Source of the DNA: JALZAI01 sp038212215
GTDB taxonomy: Bacteria > Actinomycetota > Actinomycetes > Mycobacteriales > Jatrophihabitantaceae
Assembly: GCA_038212215.1 (NCBI GenBank)
Contig: JBBQUT010000002.1
Coordinates: 124,001-188,000 of the forward strand
DNA: 64,000 nucleotides
Direction: 5' to 3'
The position numbers and the translations under genes were made by a program. Positions 9,234 to 19,284 of the stretch are shown here, in pieces; positions within the stretch are counted from its first letter, which is position 1, and each line of letters starts with the position of its first letter. The notes beneath the pieces were generated by a model. It searched no databases. It saw only the letters and a list, made by a program, of their open reading frames with translations, and was not told the DNA's origin.

Positions 9234-9294
9234 CGTGCACTGCTCCAATGCGATTGGCGGTTCCACTGCGTCCACTCTCGGGGACGGGACGGGC

Positions 9295-9663
9295 TCACTG
9301 CTGCGCGGTCACGTTGCTTTCAACATAGCTCCGGTAGACGCTGAGCAGAGCGCGGCGTTGCGCGTCGCTGAGCCGTGGGTCGCCGGCGATGGCCGATTCC
9401 GTTGCGCGCTGGTCCTGCGCGTCTGCGCTCTGGATCAGGCCGGCTTGTTCGAATAAGGTTTCCGCGGACAGGTTCAAGGCTTCGGCGATCGCTTTGAGCA
9501 CGCGCACTGATGGCTCGTGCAACCCACGCTCGATCTGGCTGAGGTACGGGTTCGACACCGCGGTGAGCACAGACAGCTGGCGCAACGACAGGTTGGCCAT
9601 CTGTCGTTGCGCCTTGATGAAAGCCCCGAGCATGCGCCCGGAGCTTTCCTCAGCTGTTGGCAT
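9295..9663 (-). CDS. XRE family helix-turn-helix regulator of the PHA/phasin cluster
   Basis: Small DNA-binding protein of 122 residues. The helix-turn-helix spans about residues 12-68, with LSLRQLSVLTAVSNPYLSQI and ERGLHEPSVRVLKAIAEAL. The 45-residue C-terminal part is helical. It resembles the actinobacterial regulator encoded beside the heparin-binding haemagglutinin gene in mycobacteria (from memory, Rv0474), whose partner is also phasin-like. It lies between the phasin and phaC genes in one operon and probably represses granule-protein expression. A TGCTG/CAGCA inverted repeat near the phasin promoter is a candidate operator. Confidence 0.85.
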   Translation of the reverse strand: MPTAEESSGRMLGAFIKAQRQMANLSLRQLSVLTAVSNPYLSQIERGLHEPSVRVLKAIAEALNLSAETLFEQAGLIQSADAQDQRATESAIAGDPRLSDAQRRALLSVYRSYVESNVTAQQ

Positions 9664-9681
9664 GGCTTGGCTAGCTTCTGG

Positions 9682-9990
9682 TCAGCGCTTCTCGCTGACG
9701 ACGACGTCGGCGAGCTTCGCTGCGAAATCGCGCTGGGCATCGAGCAGGTCGGTGGCGACATCGAGGCTGAACTTGCTCACGGCCTGGACACCCGGAACGA
9801 CCGGGGCACCGGGAACCTTGATCAGATCGGCGTTCGGAATGACCGAAACGGCCTTCATCCACGCCTCGGCAGTGTCGAGGGACAATTGCTGACCCTGCTT
9901 GACGATCGAGAGCAGCTGCTCACGAAGGCTCTGGGCGAAGTCAGGAATCTCGGTCGTGGTGCTCGGCTTGGTTGTGGTGGCGGTAGCCAT
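9682..9990 (-). CDS. Phasin-like PHA granule-associated protein
   Basis: Helical protein of 102 residues. A Thr-rich N terminus (MATATTTKPSTTT) leads into amphipathic helices such as SLREQLLSIVKQGQQLSLDT and SLDVATDLLDAQRDFAAKLA. This is the pattern of phasins, which coat PHA granules. Its position immediately upstream of the XRE regulator and phaC supports the role; similarity alone would not. The ATG at 9990 follows GAGGAG at good spacing. A sigma-70-like promoter lies upstream at 10039-10068. The HbhA-like family is the alternative reading. Confidence 0.75.
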   Translation of the reverse strand: MATATTTKPSTTTEIPDFAQSLREQLLSIVKQGQQLSLDTAEAWMKAVSVIPNADLIKVPGAPVVPGVQAVSKFSLDVATDLLDAQRDFAAKLADVVVSEKR

Positions 9991-10038
9991 GGGGACTCCT
10001 CAGTCGGAAATGCTGCACAAAATTGCAATGACATGCAC

Positions 10039-10068
10039 AGCATACATAGCTTGCGCTTGGTATGTCAA
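10039..10068 (-). promoter_or_regulatory. Sigma-70-like promoter for the phasin-regulator-phaC operon
   Basis: On the minus strand a perfect TTGACA (10068-10063) is followed after 18 bases by TATGCT (10044-10039). The region is AT-rich for this genome. It lies between the phaB stop and the phasin start. TGCTG and CAGCA arms downstream form an inverted repeat that could bind the XRE regulator. Confidence 0.55.
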
Positions 10069-10093
10069 GCAGGCACGTCGCGCGCGGCCGTCC

Positions 10094-10924
10094 TCACATA
10101 TCCATGCCGCCGTTCACACCCCACACCTGACCGGTGATGTAGGCGGACGCGTCGGCGGCCAGGAAATGCACCACCCGAGCGATTTCTTCGGGACGGCAGA
10201 GGCGATTGAGCGGAATCTGCCCCTTGATCTTGTCCAGCACTTTCTCCGGCACGTTCTCGAGCATTTCGGTAGCGACGTAACCGGGCGTCACAGTGTTCAC
10301 GGTGATGCCGATGCCGTCATCGGTGAGCTGGCCCGCGCGCCCCAGGATGAACGCTGCCTCCCGAGCGAGGGTCTTCGTGAGCCCGAGCATGCCTGCCTTG
10401 GAAGCCGCGTAATTCGCCTGTCCGATGTTGCCCATTTCCCCGATGACCGAGGAGACGAAGATGATGCGCCCCGACCCGCGCTCGACCATGTGCTTGAGCG
10501 CGGGCTGAGCCATGTAGAACGAGCCTGAGAGATTCACCGCGATGACCGAATCCCAGTCCGCCACCGACATCTTCATCGCCATCTTGTCGATGGTGATGCC
10601 GGCGTTGTTGACGAGGATGTCGAGTCTGCCGTGCTGGTCTAGCACCTCCTGAACCACCCGTACGCAGTCCTCAGGGTGGGACACATTGCCCTGATGAATC
10701 GTCGCGTGACCCTCGTCCATGAAGTCCTGCTCGAACTGTTTGCGGAACTGCTCGGCGCGCTCGCGGTTGCCGCTGAAACCCGCCGCGATCGACGCGCCCT
10801 GGGTCGCGAGGCTGCGTGAAATCGCAGCGCCGATACCTCGAGTGCCTCCGGTTACGAGTGCTACCTTTCCGGCCAGCTTGTCGCCGGCCAGCAGGCTCTG
10901 ACCACCTGATGTCGCGTCGCTCAT
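10094..10924 (-). CDS. phaB: Acetoacetyl-CoA reductase-like SDR
   Basis: NAD(P)H-dependent short-chain reductase of 276 residues. TGGTRGIG is at 25-32, NNAG at about 106-109, and the catalytic Ser159, Tyr172 and Lys176 lie in VSSVIGEMGNIGQANYAASK. NIGQANYAASKAG is characteristic of PhaB/FabG-type 3-oxoacyl reductases. Beside phaC it most likely supplies (R)-3-hydroxyacyl-CoA for polymer synthesis. The ATG at 10924 has GGAGG 7 bases upstream; the open frame extends further but without such a site. FabG activity in fatty acid synthesis is the main alternative. Confidence 0.85.
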   Translation of the reverse strand: MSDATSGGQSLLAGDKLAGKVALVTGGTRGIGAAISRSLATQGASIAAGFSGNRERAEQFRKQFEQDFMDEGHATIHQGNVSHPEDCVRVVQEVLDQHGRLDILVNNAGITIDKMAMKMSVADWDSVIAVNLSGSFYMAQPALKHMVERGSGRIIFVSSVIGEMGNIGQANYAASKAGMLGLTKTLAREAAFILGRAGQLTDDGIGITVNTVTPGYVATEMLENVPEKVLDKIKGQIPLNRLCRPEEIARVVHFLAADASAYITGQVWGVNGGMDM

Positions 10925-11078
10925 TGGTTCGCCTCCACAACAGAAAAAGATGAGGGCTTGCGATCGGCGCTGGACGGTTGCCGCCGACCGAGACCATCCT
11001 TCCAGCTCCGGCCACATTTGGAACCCTGGGAATTGACGATGCACGCAACAACGATCGTCGTCTCGAGCAGGGGTCCTT

Positions 11079-11100
11079 GGACGGGACCAAAGTCCCGTCC
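11079..11100 (+). promoter_or_regulatory. DosR/DevR-type palindrome upstream of cydAB
   Basis: GGACGGGAC at 11079-11087 and GTCCCGTCC at 11092-11100 form a perfect 9-bp inverted repeat around CAAA. The core GGGAC-N4-GTCCC has the spacing of the mycobacterial DosR box. It lies about 100 bases before cydA, in the cydA/phaB intergenic region. A half-site TTTGGTCCC follows at 11111-11119. An RNA hairpin is the alternative reading. Confidence 0.5.
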
Positions 11101-11198
11101 ACGGGTACGCATTTGGTCCCTGCCCCCGCGGCCGATGCCTCGACATGCTTGACAAGGCGAACAGCGCCACAGCGGTTGACGTATTGTGCGAGGTGAGT

Positions 11199-12635
11199 GT
11201 GGATCCGACGATGCTGGCCCGCTGGCAATTCGCCAGCTTGACCGTCTACCACTTCCTGATTGTGCCGCTGTCGATCGGGTTGACGTTGCTCGTGGCGCTC
11301 ATGCAAACGCTGGCCTACCGGCAACGCGCTCAGACCGCCGGTTCGACTGAAGCCGGAACATGGGACCGGGCGTCTCGGTTCTGGGGCCGGATCATGCTGG
11401 TGCTGTTCGCATTGGGCATCGTGACCGGCATCGTTCAGGAGTTTCAGTTCGGCATGAATTGGTCGGCGTATTCGCGATTCGTCGGTGATATTTTCGGCGC
11501 CCCGCTCGCGATGGAAGCGTTGATTGCCTTCTTCCTCGAGTCGACGTTTCTCGGTCTGTGGATCTTCGGCCGCAACTTGCTCAGCCCCCGAGTGCACCTG
11601 GCGACGATTTGGCTCGCCGCCTTCGGCAGCGTGATCAGCGCCTATTTCATCCTGGCCGCCAACAGTTTCATGCAGCATCCGGTGGGTCTCGTCTATGACA
11701 CCCGGCAGCGCCGGGTTGAGCTGACCTCGATCTGGAAGGTGCTGACCAACTCCACCCAACTGGTCACCTTTCCGCACACCATCTTCGCTGCCCTGCTGAC
11801 GGCTGGGGCGATCCTGCTGTCGGTGAGCGCATGGCACCTACGCCGTGACGGCACGACGGTCGATCCCGTACACCGCAAGGTCGCTGGCCTGTCGCTGGGC
11901 GTCATCATCCTGTCGGTCATGGGGGTGAGCCTGGTTGGTCATCTCCAGGGTCAGATCATGACCGACCAGCAGCCGATGAAGATGGCAGCGGCCGAGGCGC
12001 TCTGGGACGGTAAGAGCCACGCATCGTTCAGCTTGTTTGCCTTCGCTGATGTCGAGAAGGGCCACAACAAGATCGACATCGCGATCCCGGACGGGTTGTC
12101 GGTGCTCGCGACCAATCACCTCGGCGGCCACGTCGCCGGCATCAACGACGTCCAGAAGCAAGAGGTCGCCAAGTACGGACCGGGCAGCTACGTGCCGGTG
12201 GTGTGGCTGGCGTACTGGTGCTTCCGCCTCATGATCGGGTTTGGCGCGCTCGCCGGGCTGCTCGCCGTCCTGGTCGCCGTGCAGTGGCGCCGCGGAAAGC
12301 TCGAGACATCGCCTCGCCTGCTGCGTATCGCCACCTGGAGCGTTGCGCTGCCGTTGGCCGCGAACACCACTGGCTGGCTGTTTACCGAGACTGCCCGCCA
12401 GCCGTGGCTCGTGTACGGGCTGCTGCGCACGCGCGACGGGGTGAGCACCAACGTCGGCAGCGGATTCGTGCTCACCACGCTGATCGGCTTCACCGCGCTT
12501 TATGGCGTGCTCGGCGTGATCTGTTTTCGGCTGGTTCGCAGGCTCGCGATCGCAGGACCTGATCCGGTTGGCGGCCAGAGCGATGACCCACTGAGCGGTG
12601 GCCCGGTCGACGAACATCAACTCAGCCTGGCCTGA
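11199..12635 (+). CDS. cydA: Cytochrome bd oxidase subunit I
   Basis: Membrane quinol oxidase subunit that carries hemes b558, b595 and d and reduces oxygen with high affinity. The start region VDPTMLARWQFASLTVYHFL has the axial-ligand His18. Later landmarks are the QHPVG segment and the FTETARQPW segment, the family's GRQPW signature. The Q-loop is short, as in most actinobacteria. I chose GTG 11199, preceded by GAGG at 11190-11193; GTG 11193 and an upstream ATG at 11145 are alternatives. It leads cydA-cydB-cydDC, and a DosR-type palindrome upstream suggests hypoxic control. Confidence 0.93.
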   Translation: MDPTMLARWQFASLTVYHFLIVPLSIGLTLLVALMQTLAYRQRAQTAGSTEAGTWDRASRFWGRIMLVLFALGIVTGIVQEFQFGMNWSAYSRFVGDIFGAPLAMEALIAFFLESTFLGLWIFGRNLLSPRVHLATIWLAAFGSVISAYFILAANSFMQHPVGLVYDTRQRRVELTSIWKVLTNSTQLVTFPHTIFAALLTAGAILLSVSAWHLRRDGTTVDPVHRKVAGLSLGVIILSVMGVSLVGHLQGQIMTDQQPMKMAAAEALWDGKSHASFSLFAFADVEKGHNKIDIAIPDGLSVLATNHLGGHVAGINDVQKQEVAKYGPGSYVPVVWLAYWCFRLMIGFGALAGLLAVLVAVQWRRGKLETSPRLLRIATWSVALPLAANTTGWLFTETARQPWLVYGLLRTRDGVSTNVGSGFVLTTLIGFTALYGVLGVICFRLVRRLAIAGPDPVGGQSDDPLSGGPVDEHQLSLA

Positions 12636-12684
12636 GTGAGCGGAGCGCGGTTCGGGTGAGACGAGCGACGAGAGGAGCGACGAC

Positions 12685-13787
<1,103 letters not shown>

Positions 13788-13791
<4 letters not shown>

Positions 13792-16700
13792 GCCGTCGCG
13801 TCGATCACCGGCTGATTCGTGCGGTGCCGGCCGTTCGTACGCTCTTGACCGGCCTGCGCGCCATGCAGGTGGTGGCCGGTGTTCTCACCGTGGCGCAGGC
13901 GAGCATTCTGGCCGAACTCGTCGCATCGATCGTGCTGCGCGACGGACGTCGCGTGGTTGAGCCGCTGATTCTGCTCGGTCTCGTCGGGGTCGGGCGCGCC
14001 GCGCTGGCGGCCGGGCAGGAATGGACGGTGGCGCGAGCGTCGCTGGATACCCGTGCCGCGCTGCGCCGCGCTGTGTTGGGCAGCGTTACCGCGCTCGGGC
14101 CGCTCTGGGTGGCCAGACAACCGTCCGGGCGACTGGTCACCGCTACCGGACCCGGGCTGGAGGCGTTGGACGGCTATCTGACTCGCGCCGTGCCGGCCCA
14201 GGTGTCCGCGGGCATCGTGCCGGTGATGGTGCTGGCCCGGATCGGGCTCGCCGACTGGCAGAGCGCCGCAGTGCTGATCGTTACCGTGCCGCTCGTGCCG
14301 GTGTTCATGGTGTTGATAGGCGTTACGACCCGCCGCCGGATGGACGCCCAGTACGCGACCCTCTCGAGGCTGGCCGGACACTTCCTCGACCTCGTCCAGG
14401 GTCTGACCACGCTGAAGGTCTATGGCCAGGCAAGGCGGCAGGTGGAAACCGTCCGCAGCGCCACCGACGACTACCGTCGCACGACTCTCGCTACTCTCCG
14501 CGTTGCGTTCCTGTCCGGATTGGTGCTGGACCTGATCGCGACCCTGTCCGTCGCCGTCGTCGCAGTCGATGTGGGCCTTCGCCTGGACCACGGCAGCCTC
14601 GATCTGCAGACGGCGCTGCTGGTGCTGCTGCTGGCACCGGAACTGTTCGCACCGCTACGCGCGGTCGGCGCCCAATACCACGCCGCCGAGGAGGGACGCG
14701 TCGCCGCCGCGGCCGCTCTCGACATTCTGGACGAGGCACCGTCACGCGAGGAGATCGCCGTGACCGAGCCGGTGCGCGCGACTGGCGAGCTGAGCATCCG
14801 CGGGCTCGTCGTCCGATACCCCGATCGCGACCAAGCGGCGCTGGCCAGGCTTGATCTCGACGTCGCCCCTGGTGAGATCGTCGCCATCGGGGGGACGAGC
14901 GGCGGCGGGAAGAGCACCCTGCTCGCGACCTTGCTGCGCTTTGTCGAGCCCGCTGGCGGCAGCATTCATATAGGGATGGCGGCTGGCGCGCTCGACCTCG
15001 CGTTGATCGATGCCGACCGCTGGCGCGCGAATGTGGCGTGGGTGCCGCAACGACCGGTCCCGACTCAGCGCACGGTCGGCAGCGACGTCGCGCTCGGCGA
15101 CCCGTCGGCGACCCCGGCGCAGGTCGCTTCCGCGATCACTGCCTGCCATGCTCCGCACGCCGAGACGCTGCTGGGCCAGGACGGTGCCGACATCTCGGCA
15201 GGCCAACGCCGCCGGGTCGCGCTGGCTCGCATGCTGCTGCGGGCACGTGCGGTGCAGGCTGGCGGCAGCGTGCCGCTCGTCCTGCTCGACGAACCGAGTG
15301 AGGATCTCGACACCGACACCGAACAGCTCGTCGCTGCGGTGATCAGTTCACTTGCGGGGTGGGCGACGGTCGTGATGGTGACGCACAGCGCGGCGCTGGC
15401 GCGAGTCGCGGACCGCTGCGTGCAACTCGTGGCCGGCCGCGTCGTCACTGAGCGTCGACAACCGCGGGTCTCCGTGGGCGTGGTGAGCGCTGCCGCGGCG
15501 ACGCCACCGGCGCTTGTTCGACCAGCAACCGACGCCGCACCGGTGCGGCTGGGCGAGCTGTTCGACGGGGCGCGCACCATGCGCCGCCGGCTGTTGGGCG
15601 CCGCGCTGTTGTCCGGAGCAGCCGGGCTTGCTGGGCTTGCGCTCACCGCCACCTCGATCTGGCTCATCTGCCGGGCCGCGCAGCATCCGAACATCCAGGC
15701 GCTGGCGATCGCCGTCGTCGGCGTGCGCACCTTCGCTATGCTGCGCGCGCTGCTGCGCTACGCAGAACGGCTGCTCAGCCACGATGTCGCCCTGCGGATA
15801 CTGGCCGACGTCCGCGCGCGCGTCTTCGCAGCGCTGGAACCACTTGCGCCGTCGGGGCTCTCGGCGTTTCGCCGCGGCGATCTGCTGCGCCGGTTCGTGT
15901 CCGACGTCGATCTTGCGCAGGAGGGTTTAGTGCGCGCCGTGCTGCCGCTCAGCGGGGCCGCGATCACCGCGACGGCAGCGATCGCGCTGGCAAGCGTCCT
16001 CGCCCCGGGCGCCGGGCTGGTACTTGCAGTAGGTCTGATCACCGGCGTCTGCGTCGTTCCGGTGCTGACCCACCGCGCAGCCGGGGACGCCACCGCGGTC
16101 GCGGACGCTGTCGGGCGGCGTGACCAACGCAGCACGGCATTGTTGGACGGGCTGGCCGAGTTGGCGGCGTACGGCGCCGCAAACCATGCGGTCAGCGAGA
16201 TCGCCGAAGCCGAACGCCACATCGTGCACGCCTCCCGACGGCCGGCACGTGCAGCCGCTGCCGGGGCCGGACTCGGCGCGTTGACTTCCGCGCTCGTGCT
16301 GCCTGCCGTTCTCGCTGCCGCCGCGAGCTCCGTCGCGGCCGGAAGCCTCAGCCCGATCGCGGTCGGCGTGGTGCTGGCCTGCGTACTGGTCGGATTCGAC
16401 GCCCTCGCGCCGCTACCGTCCGCCTTTGCTGCGTGGTCACGATTTCGAGCGGGCCTTGCGCGAGTGGGTGCACTACTCGCCACTCCGGCACCGATGCCGG
16501 ACCCTGCGATCGATGTGGCACCTCTCGCCGGGCCGGTCGGGTTGGACGTCCACGCAGCGAGCATCGCCCCAGCGCTGGACGCGCCCCTCGTGTTGCGCGG
16601 GGCGAACCTGGTGCTGCGAGCCGGCGAGCGGATCGCGGTGATGGGACCGAGCGGGTGTGGCAAGTCCACCTTGCTGACCGCGGCGCTGCGGTTGTTGCCG

Positions 16701-17246
16701 ACACGCGCCGGCAGCATCGACATCACCTCCGACGAGGGTCGCACCCCGCTGACTCAGCTTGCGGCCGACGCCGTGCCGCCGCTCGTAGCCGGCTCGCTGC
16801 AGGGCGATCATGTCTTCAACACAACCCTGCGGGACAACCTGCGGGTCGTTCGTCCCGCAGCCGGTGACGAGGCTCTCGACGATGTCGCCGCCCGCGCCGG
16901 GTTGCGTGACTTCGTCGACGACTTGCCGCGGGGCTGGTCCACGCCGGCCGGTCCGAACGGCGCCGCTTTGTCCGGCGGTCAGCGGCAACGATTGTTGCTC
17001 GCCCGGGCCCTGCTCGCCGACCCGGCGGTGCTTGTGCTCGACGAGCCCACCGCGCATCTCGACGTGGACACCGAACGAGCCGTGCTGCGTGACCTGCTCA
17101 CTGGCACGCGCGGGCGAACCGTCCTGCTGAGTACGCATCGGGACCTGCCCGACGGTGAGCTCGACGATATCGTCACGGTGCGTAACGGGTCGCTGACCTC
17201 GGCCCGACGCCCCACCGAGGTGCTCACAGGCGCCCTGGTCACCTGA
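13788..17246 (+). CDS. cydDC: Fused CydD-CydC ABC exporter for cytochrome bd assembly
   Basis: One 1152-residue polypeptide holds both half-transporters, which export reduced thiols (glutathione or cysteine) needed for cytochrome bd assembly. The CydD half has a membrane domain, Walker A GGTSGGGKST near residue 367 and Walker B LVLLDEPSEDLD near 497. Its signature motif is ISAGQ instead of LSGGQ. The CydC half begins near 580, with Walker A GPSGCGKST near 953, LSGGQ near 1060 and LVLDEPTAHLD near 1082. The fused form is known from streptomycetes. The frame is open far upstream inside cydB, but GTG 13788 overlaps the cydB stop and gives the natural start. Only the second ATP site looks fully canonical. 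Confidence 0.92.
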
Positions 17247-17291
17247 CTTTCGGCCGTGCCGCCAGCCGTGCTGTGCCGTTGCCTGGCGCCT

Positions 17292-18629
17292 TCAGGACAG
17301 CTGAACGACGACCTGGGCGCTCACGGCGTCGAACGCGGAGGTCGTCACGACAATTTGGAAGCTCCACCGGCCGGCCACGGGAAGGCTTATTCCGGTGGCC
17401 GAGTATGTGGTGTTGTCGCTCAAGCGAAGTGGAACCGGGATAGGTCCGATGTGCCGATCGGGCTGAGTCGCCGCCAAGGTCACCCTCGTCGGGCCGGGTT
17501 CGCCTGCTAGGTCAACGTCGATGCCGACGACTCCGTGACTGCCGGGCTTCACGGTCACCGTCACGACGCGTCCGTTGCCGAGCGGTGCGCTGGCGCTCAC
17601 GGGTCCGCGGCGCTCAGCCGCCAGTGCTTCCCGACCCCGAGGATCCCCAACGAGCACGGACGTTGCCGCGAGGACCACCGCGGCGAGGGCGATTTCTACA
17701 AGCACGCTTCGGCGCAGCCGCTCGAGGTCGCGGCTGGGCGCGACGTCCGGGGCCTTGTCGTCCTGCGGTGGGGTCGCGGCAGTGGCGGTGGAATTCATCG
17801 CGTACGCGACGACGGGACGGCCGAGGCGACGTCGCACAATGCCGCGCGACACGTTACCCAGCGCAATCAACCCGATGAACAGCACGATCTTGACGACTAC
17901 GAGCAGGCCGTACTCCGTACGCTCGAGAGCCGCCCAGGAACCGATACCGCGCAACGCGGCATAACTACCCGTCACTGCTAAAACGGCGACGGCGGTGAAC
18001 GCTGTGCGGGAGAAGACGCCCAAGGCGTCGGTGATCTGGCCAGGTTCCCGGCTGGGCAACAGCGCTGCGACCACGATCACGAGGCCGCCTACCCACGCTG
18101 CCATCGCGATCATGTGCGCAGTGTCCATCGGGATCGAGAACCACGCCGGAGACGTCGTGCGGGCATGGCCGATGGCGGCGAAGGTGACTGCGAGGCTAAT
18201 GCCGAGCGGCCACACGGCGTACGCGTAGGGGGACTTCGCGCGCCGATCTCGCCACGCGAGCATGAGCAGTAGCGCCGTTATGCCAAGCAGGACGAGGCGG
18301 GCGATGTGGATCACGCCGTACGTGCTGCGCAGCGTCTCGGCAAGGTACCTTGTCCCGATACCGCGCTGTCCGCCAGCAATGTACGGGCCCTGAATAAGAA
18401 ATTCCAGGATCGCGCCCATTGTCGCCGCGCTCCACCCGGTCCATACGATCGTCCGCGCGCGACCGTGCGCCCGCCCCTGCGGCCAGGCGATCAGCAGCAC
18501 CCAAGCGCCGCCGAGCAGCGCTATACCCGCGTAAGAAATCCACCGTGCAATGGCGAAATACGGTCCTATTGAGCTCGTGGCCGGTCCCGAACCGCCAATC
18601 GCAGGTGTCAACGGACCGTTGCCCACCAC
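17292..18629 (-). CDS. CopD/YtkA-type copper transport protein lacking its CopC domain
   Basis: Membrane protein of 445 residues. Residues about 25-280 hold the CopD-type helices, with GHARTTSPAWFSIPMDTAHM and AAWVGGLVIVVAALL as family marks. A further hydrophobic segment lies near 315-335. Residues about 345-445 resemble the YtkA-like domain (PVAGRWSFQIVV). Relatives usually begin with a signal peptide and a CopC domain. Here the frame upstream of GTG 18629 still reads PIGGTVRFVVG, which looks like the end of CopC, then runs into a copy of the glnA 3' end and stops near 18768. The N-terminal part is thus lost. GGAGG lies 12 bases before GTG 18629, so the remnant may still be made. It converges on cydDC. 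Confidence 0.8.
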   Translation of the reverse strand: MVGNGPLTPAIGGSGPATSSIGPYFAIARWISYAGIALLGGAWVLLIAWPQGRAHGRARTIVWTGWSAATMGAILEFLIQGPYIAGGQRGIGTRYLAETLRSTYGVIHIARLVLLGITALLLMLAWRDRRAKSPYAYAVWPLGISLAVTFAAIGHARTTSPAWFSIPMDTAHMIAMAAWVGGLVIVVAALLPSREPGQITDALGVFSRTAFTAVAVLAVTGSYAALRGIGSWAALERTEYGLLVVVKIVLFIGLIALGNVSRGIVRRRLGRPVVAYAMNSTATAATPPQDDKAPDVAPSRDLERLRRSVLVEIALAAVVLAATSVLVGDPRGREALAAERRGPVSASAPLGNGRVVTVTVKPGSHGVVGIDVDLAGEPGPTRVTLAATQPDRHIGPIPVPLRLSDNTTYSATGISLPVAGRWSFQIVVTTSAFDAVSAQVVVQLS

Positions 18630-18657
18630 GAAGCGAACGGTTCCTCCGATCGGGCGG

Positions 18658-18686
18658 CGATCAGCAGTCGTAGTAGAGCTCGAACT
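18658..18686. repeat. 29-bp direct repeat of the glnA 3' end (distal copy)
   Basis: These 29 bases are identical to 21607-21635, which contain the last codons and the stop of glnA. Here the copy is detached from glnA and sits at the broken 5' side of the copD gene. Direct repeats of a gene's 3' end are the usual mark of site-specific integration or of a deletion that followed it. Confidence 0.9.
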
Positions 18687-18689
18687 ATC

Positions 18690-18858
18690 TCGTGAGCGTC
18701 GACTACCAGCGAATAACGTTGGAGGCCAGCAAATTCGGGGGGTACAGCATTGGACGGTGTTGAGCTTCTACGGCAGGAACTCAAATTCTTGGGGACTTTT
18801 GCGGACTGAACAAGATCAACTCGGTCTGGCGGTGGCGCTGGTCGCGGCGGCATCGTGA
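18690..18858 (+). pseudogene. Decayed DUF433-type antitoxin gene
   Basis: From about 18692 one frame reads VSVDYQRITLEASKFGG, the typical start of DUF433 proteins, and stops after GYSIGRC. Another frame later reads EQDQLGLAVALVAAAS and stops at 18858, which matches the usual end of these proteins. The part between has lost sequence and shifted frame. DUF433 proteins are usually antitoxin partners of PIN-like toxins, but no toxin follows here. The call rests on pattern memory, not an alignment. Confidence 0.5.
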
Positions 18859-18912
18859 CTGGTGGTGGGTGGTGGGAGCTAACTAGACATAGGTTCGAAA
18901 TGCGCCACAATT

Positions 18913-19185
18913 ATGGCCATGACGACAGCCGAGCCCTCCGCTCCGTTCGCGACCACATTTCGAGGTCGTAGATCGAGTCGAACGCAGCACGAGAGCGTCA
19001 GCATCACCCGTAACGGCCACGACGCCGCGGTTGTCATCAGTCCCGAGGACCTCGCTCAGCTCGAGGAGACCATCGCTGTGCTCAGCGATGCCGACGCTCT
19101 GCGTGACATTCGGGAGGCTGACGCCGCCTACGCGAACGGAGACGCCTGCGATGACTTGAGCCGCCGCGCCCAACGCTGCAACTGA
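18913..19185 (+). pseudogene. Frameshifted Phd/YefM-type antitoxin, 3' end cut by an IS630 remnant
   Basis: The C-terminal part VSITRNGHDAAVVISPEDLAQL followed by VLSDADALRDIREADAAYA is a clear Phd/YefM antitoxin. The expected N-terminal DNA-binding part lies in other frames: LRSVRDHIS in one, then EVVDRVER in a second, before the frame returns at HESVSITRNG. At least two single-base changes are needed. After YANGD the sequence enters an IS630 transposase fragment on the other strand, and no RelE-type toxin gene follows. It is probably not functional, although a 90-residue frame remains open. Confidence 0.7.
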
Positions 19186-19284
19186 TCCAGCTCCTCACCG
19201 GTCAGCTCCAGCACGGTCTTGGGACGTCCGGTACGAGGCATACATCATTCTGCGACATATTTGACGAATTACGGACGCACGACG
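19144..19284 (-). mobile_element. IS630-family element remnant (transposase 5' end)
   Basis: On the minus strand an ATG at 19241 gives MPRTGRPKTVLEL and then GEELDQLQRWARRLKSSQA, which is the usual N terminus of IS630-type transposases. The frame then runs into the antitoxin sequence and stops. The bases upstream of the ATG (CAAATATGTCGCAGAA, minus strand) look like the element's terminal region. Only about 30 codons survive, so it is inactive. Confidence 0.65.
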
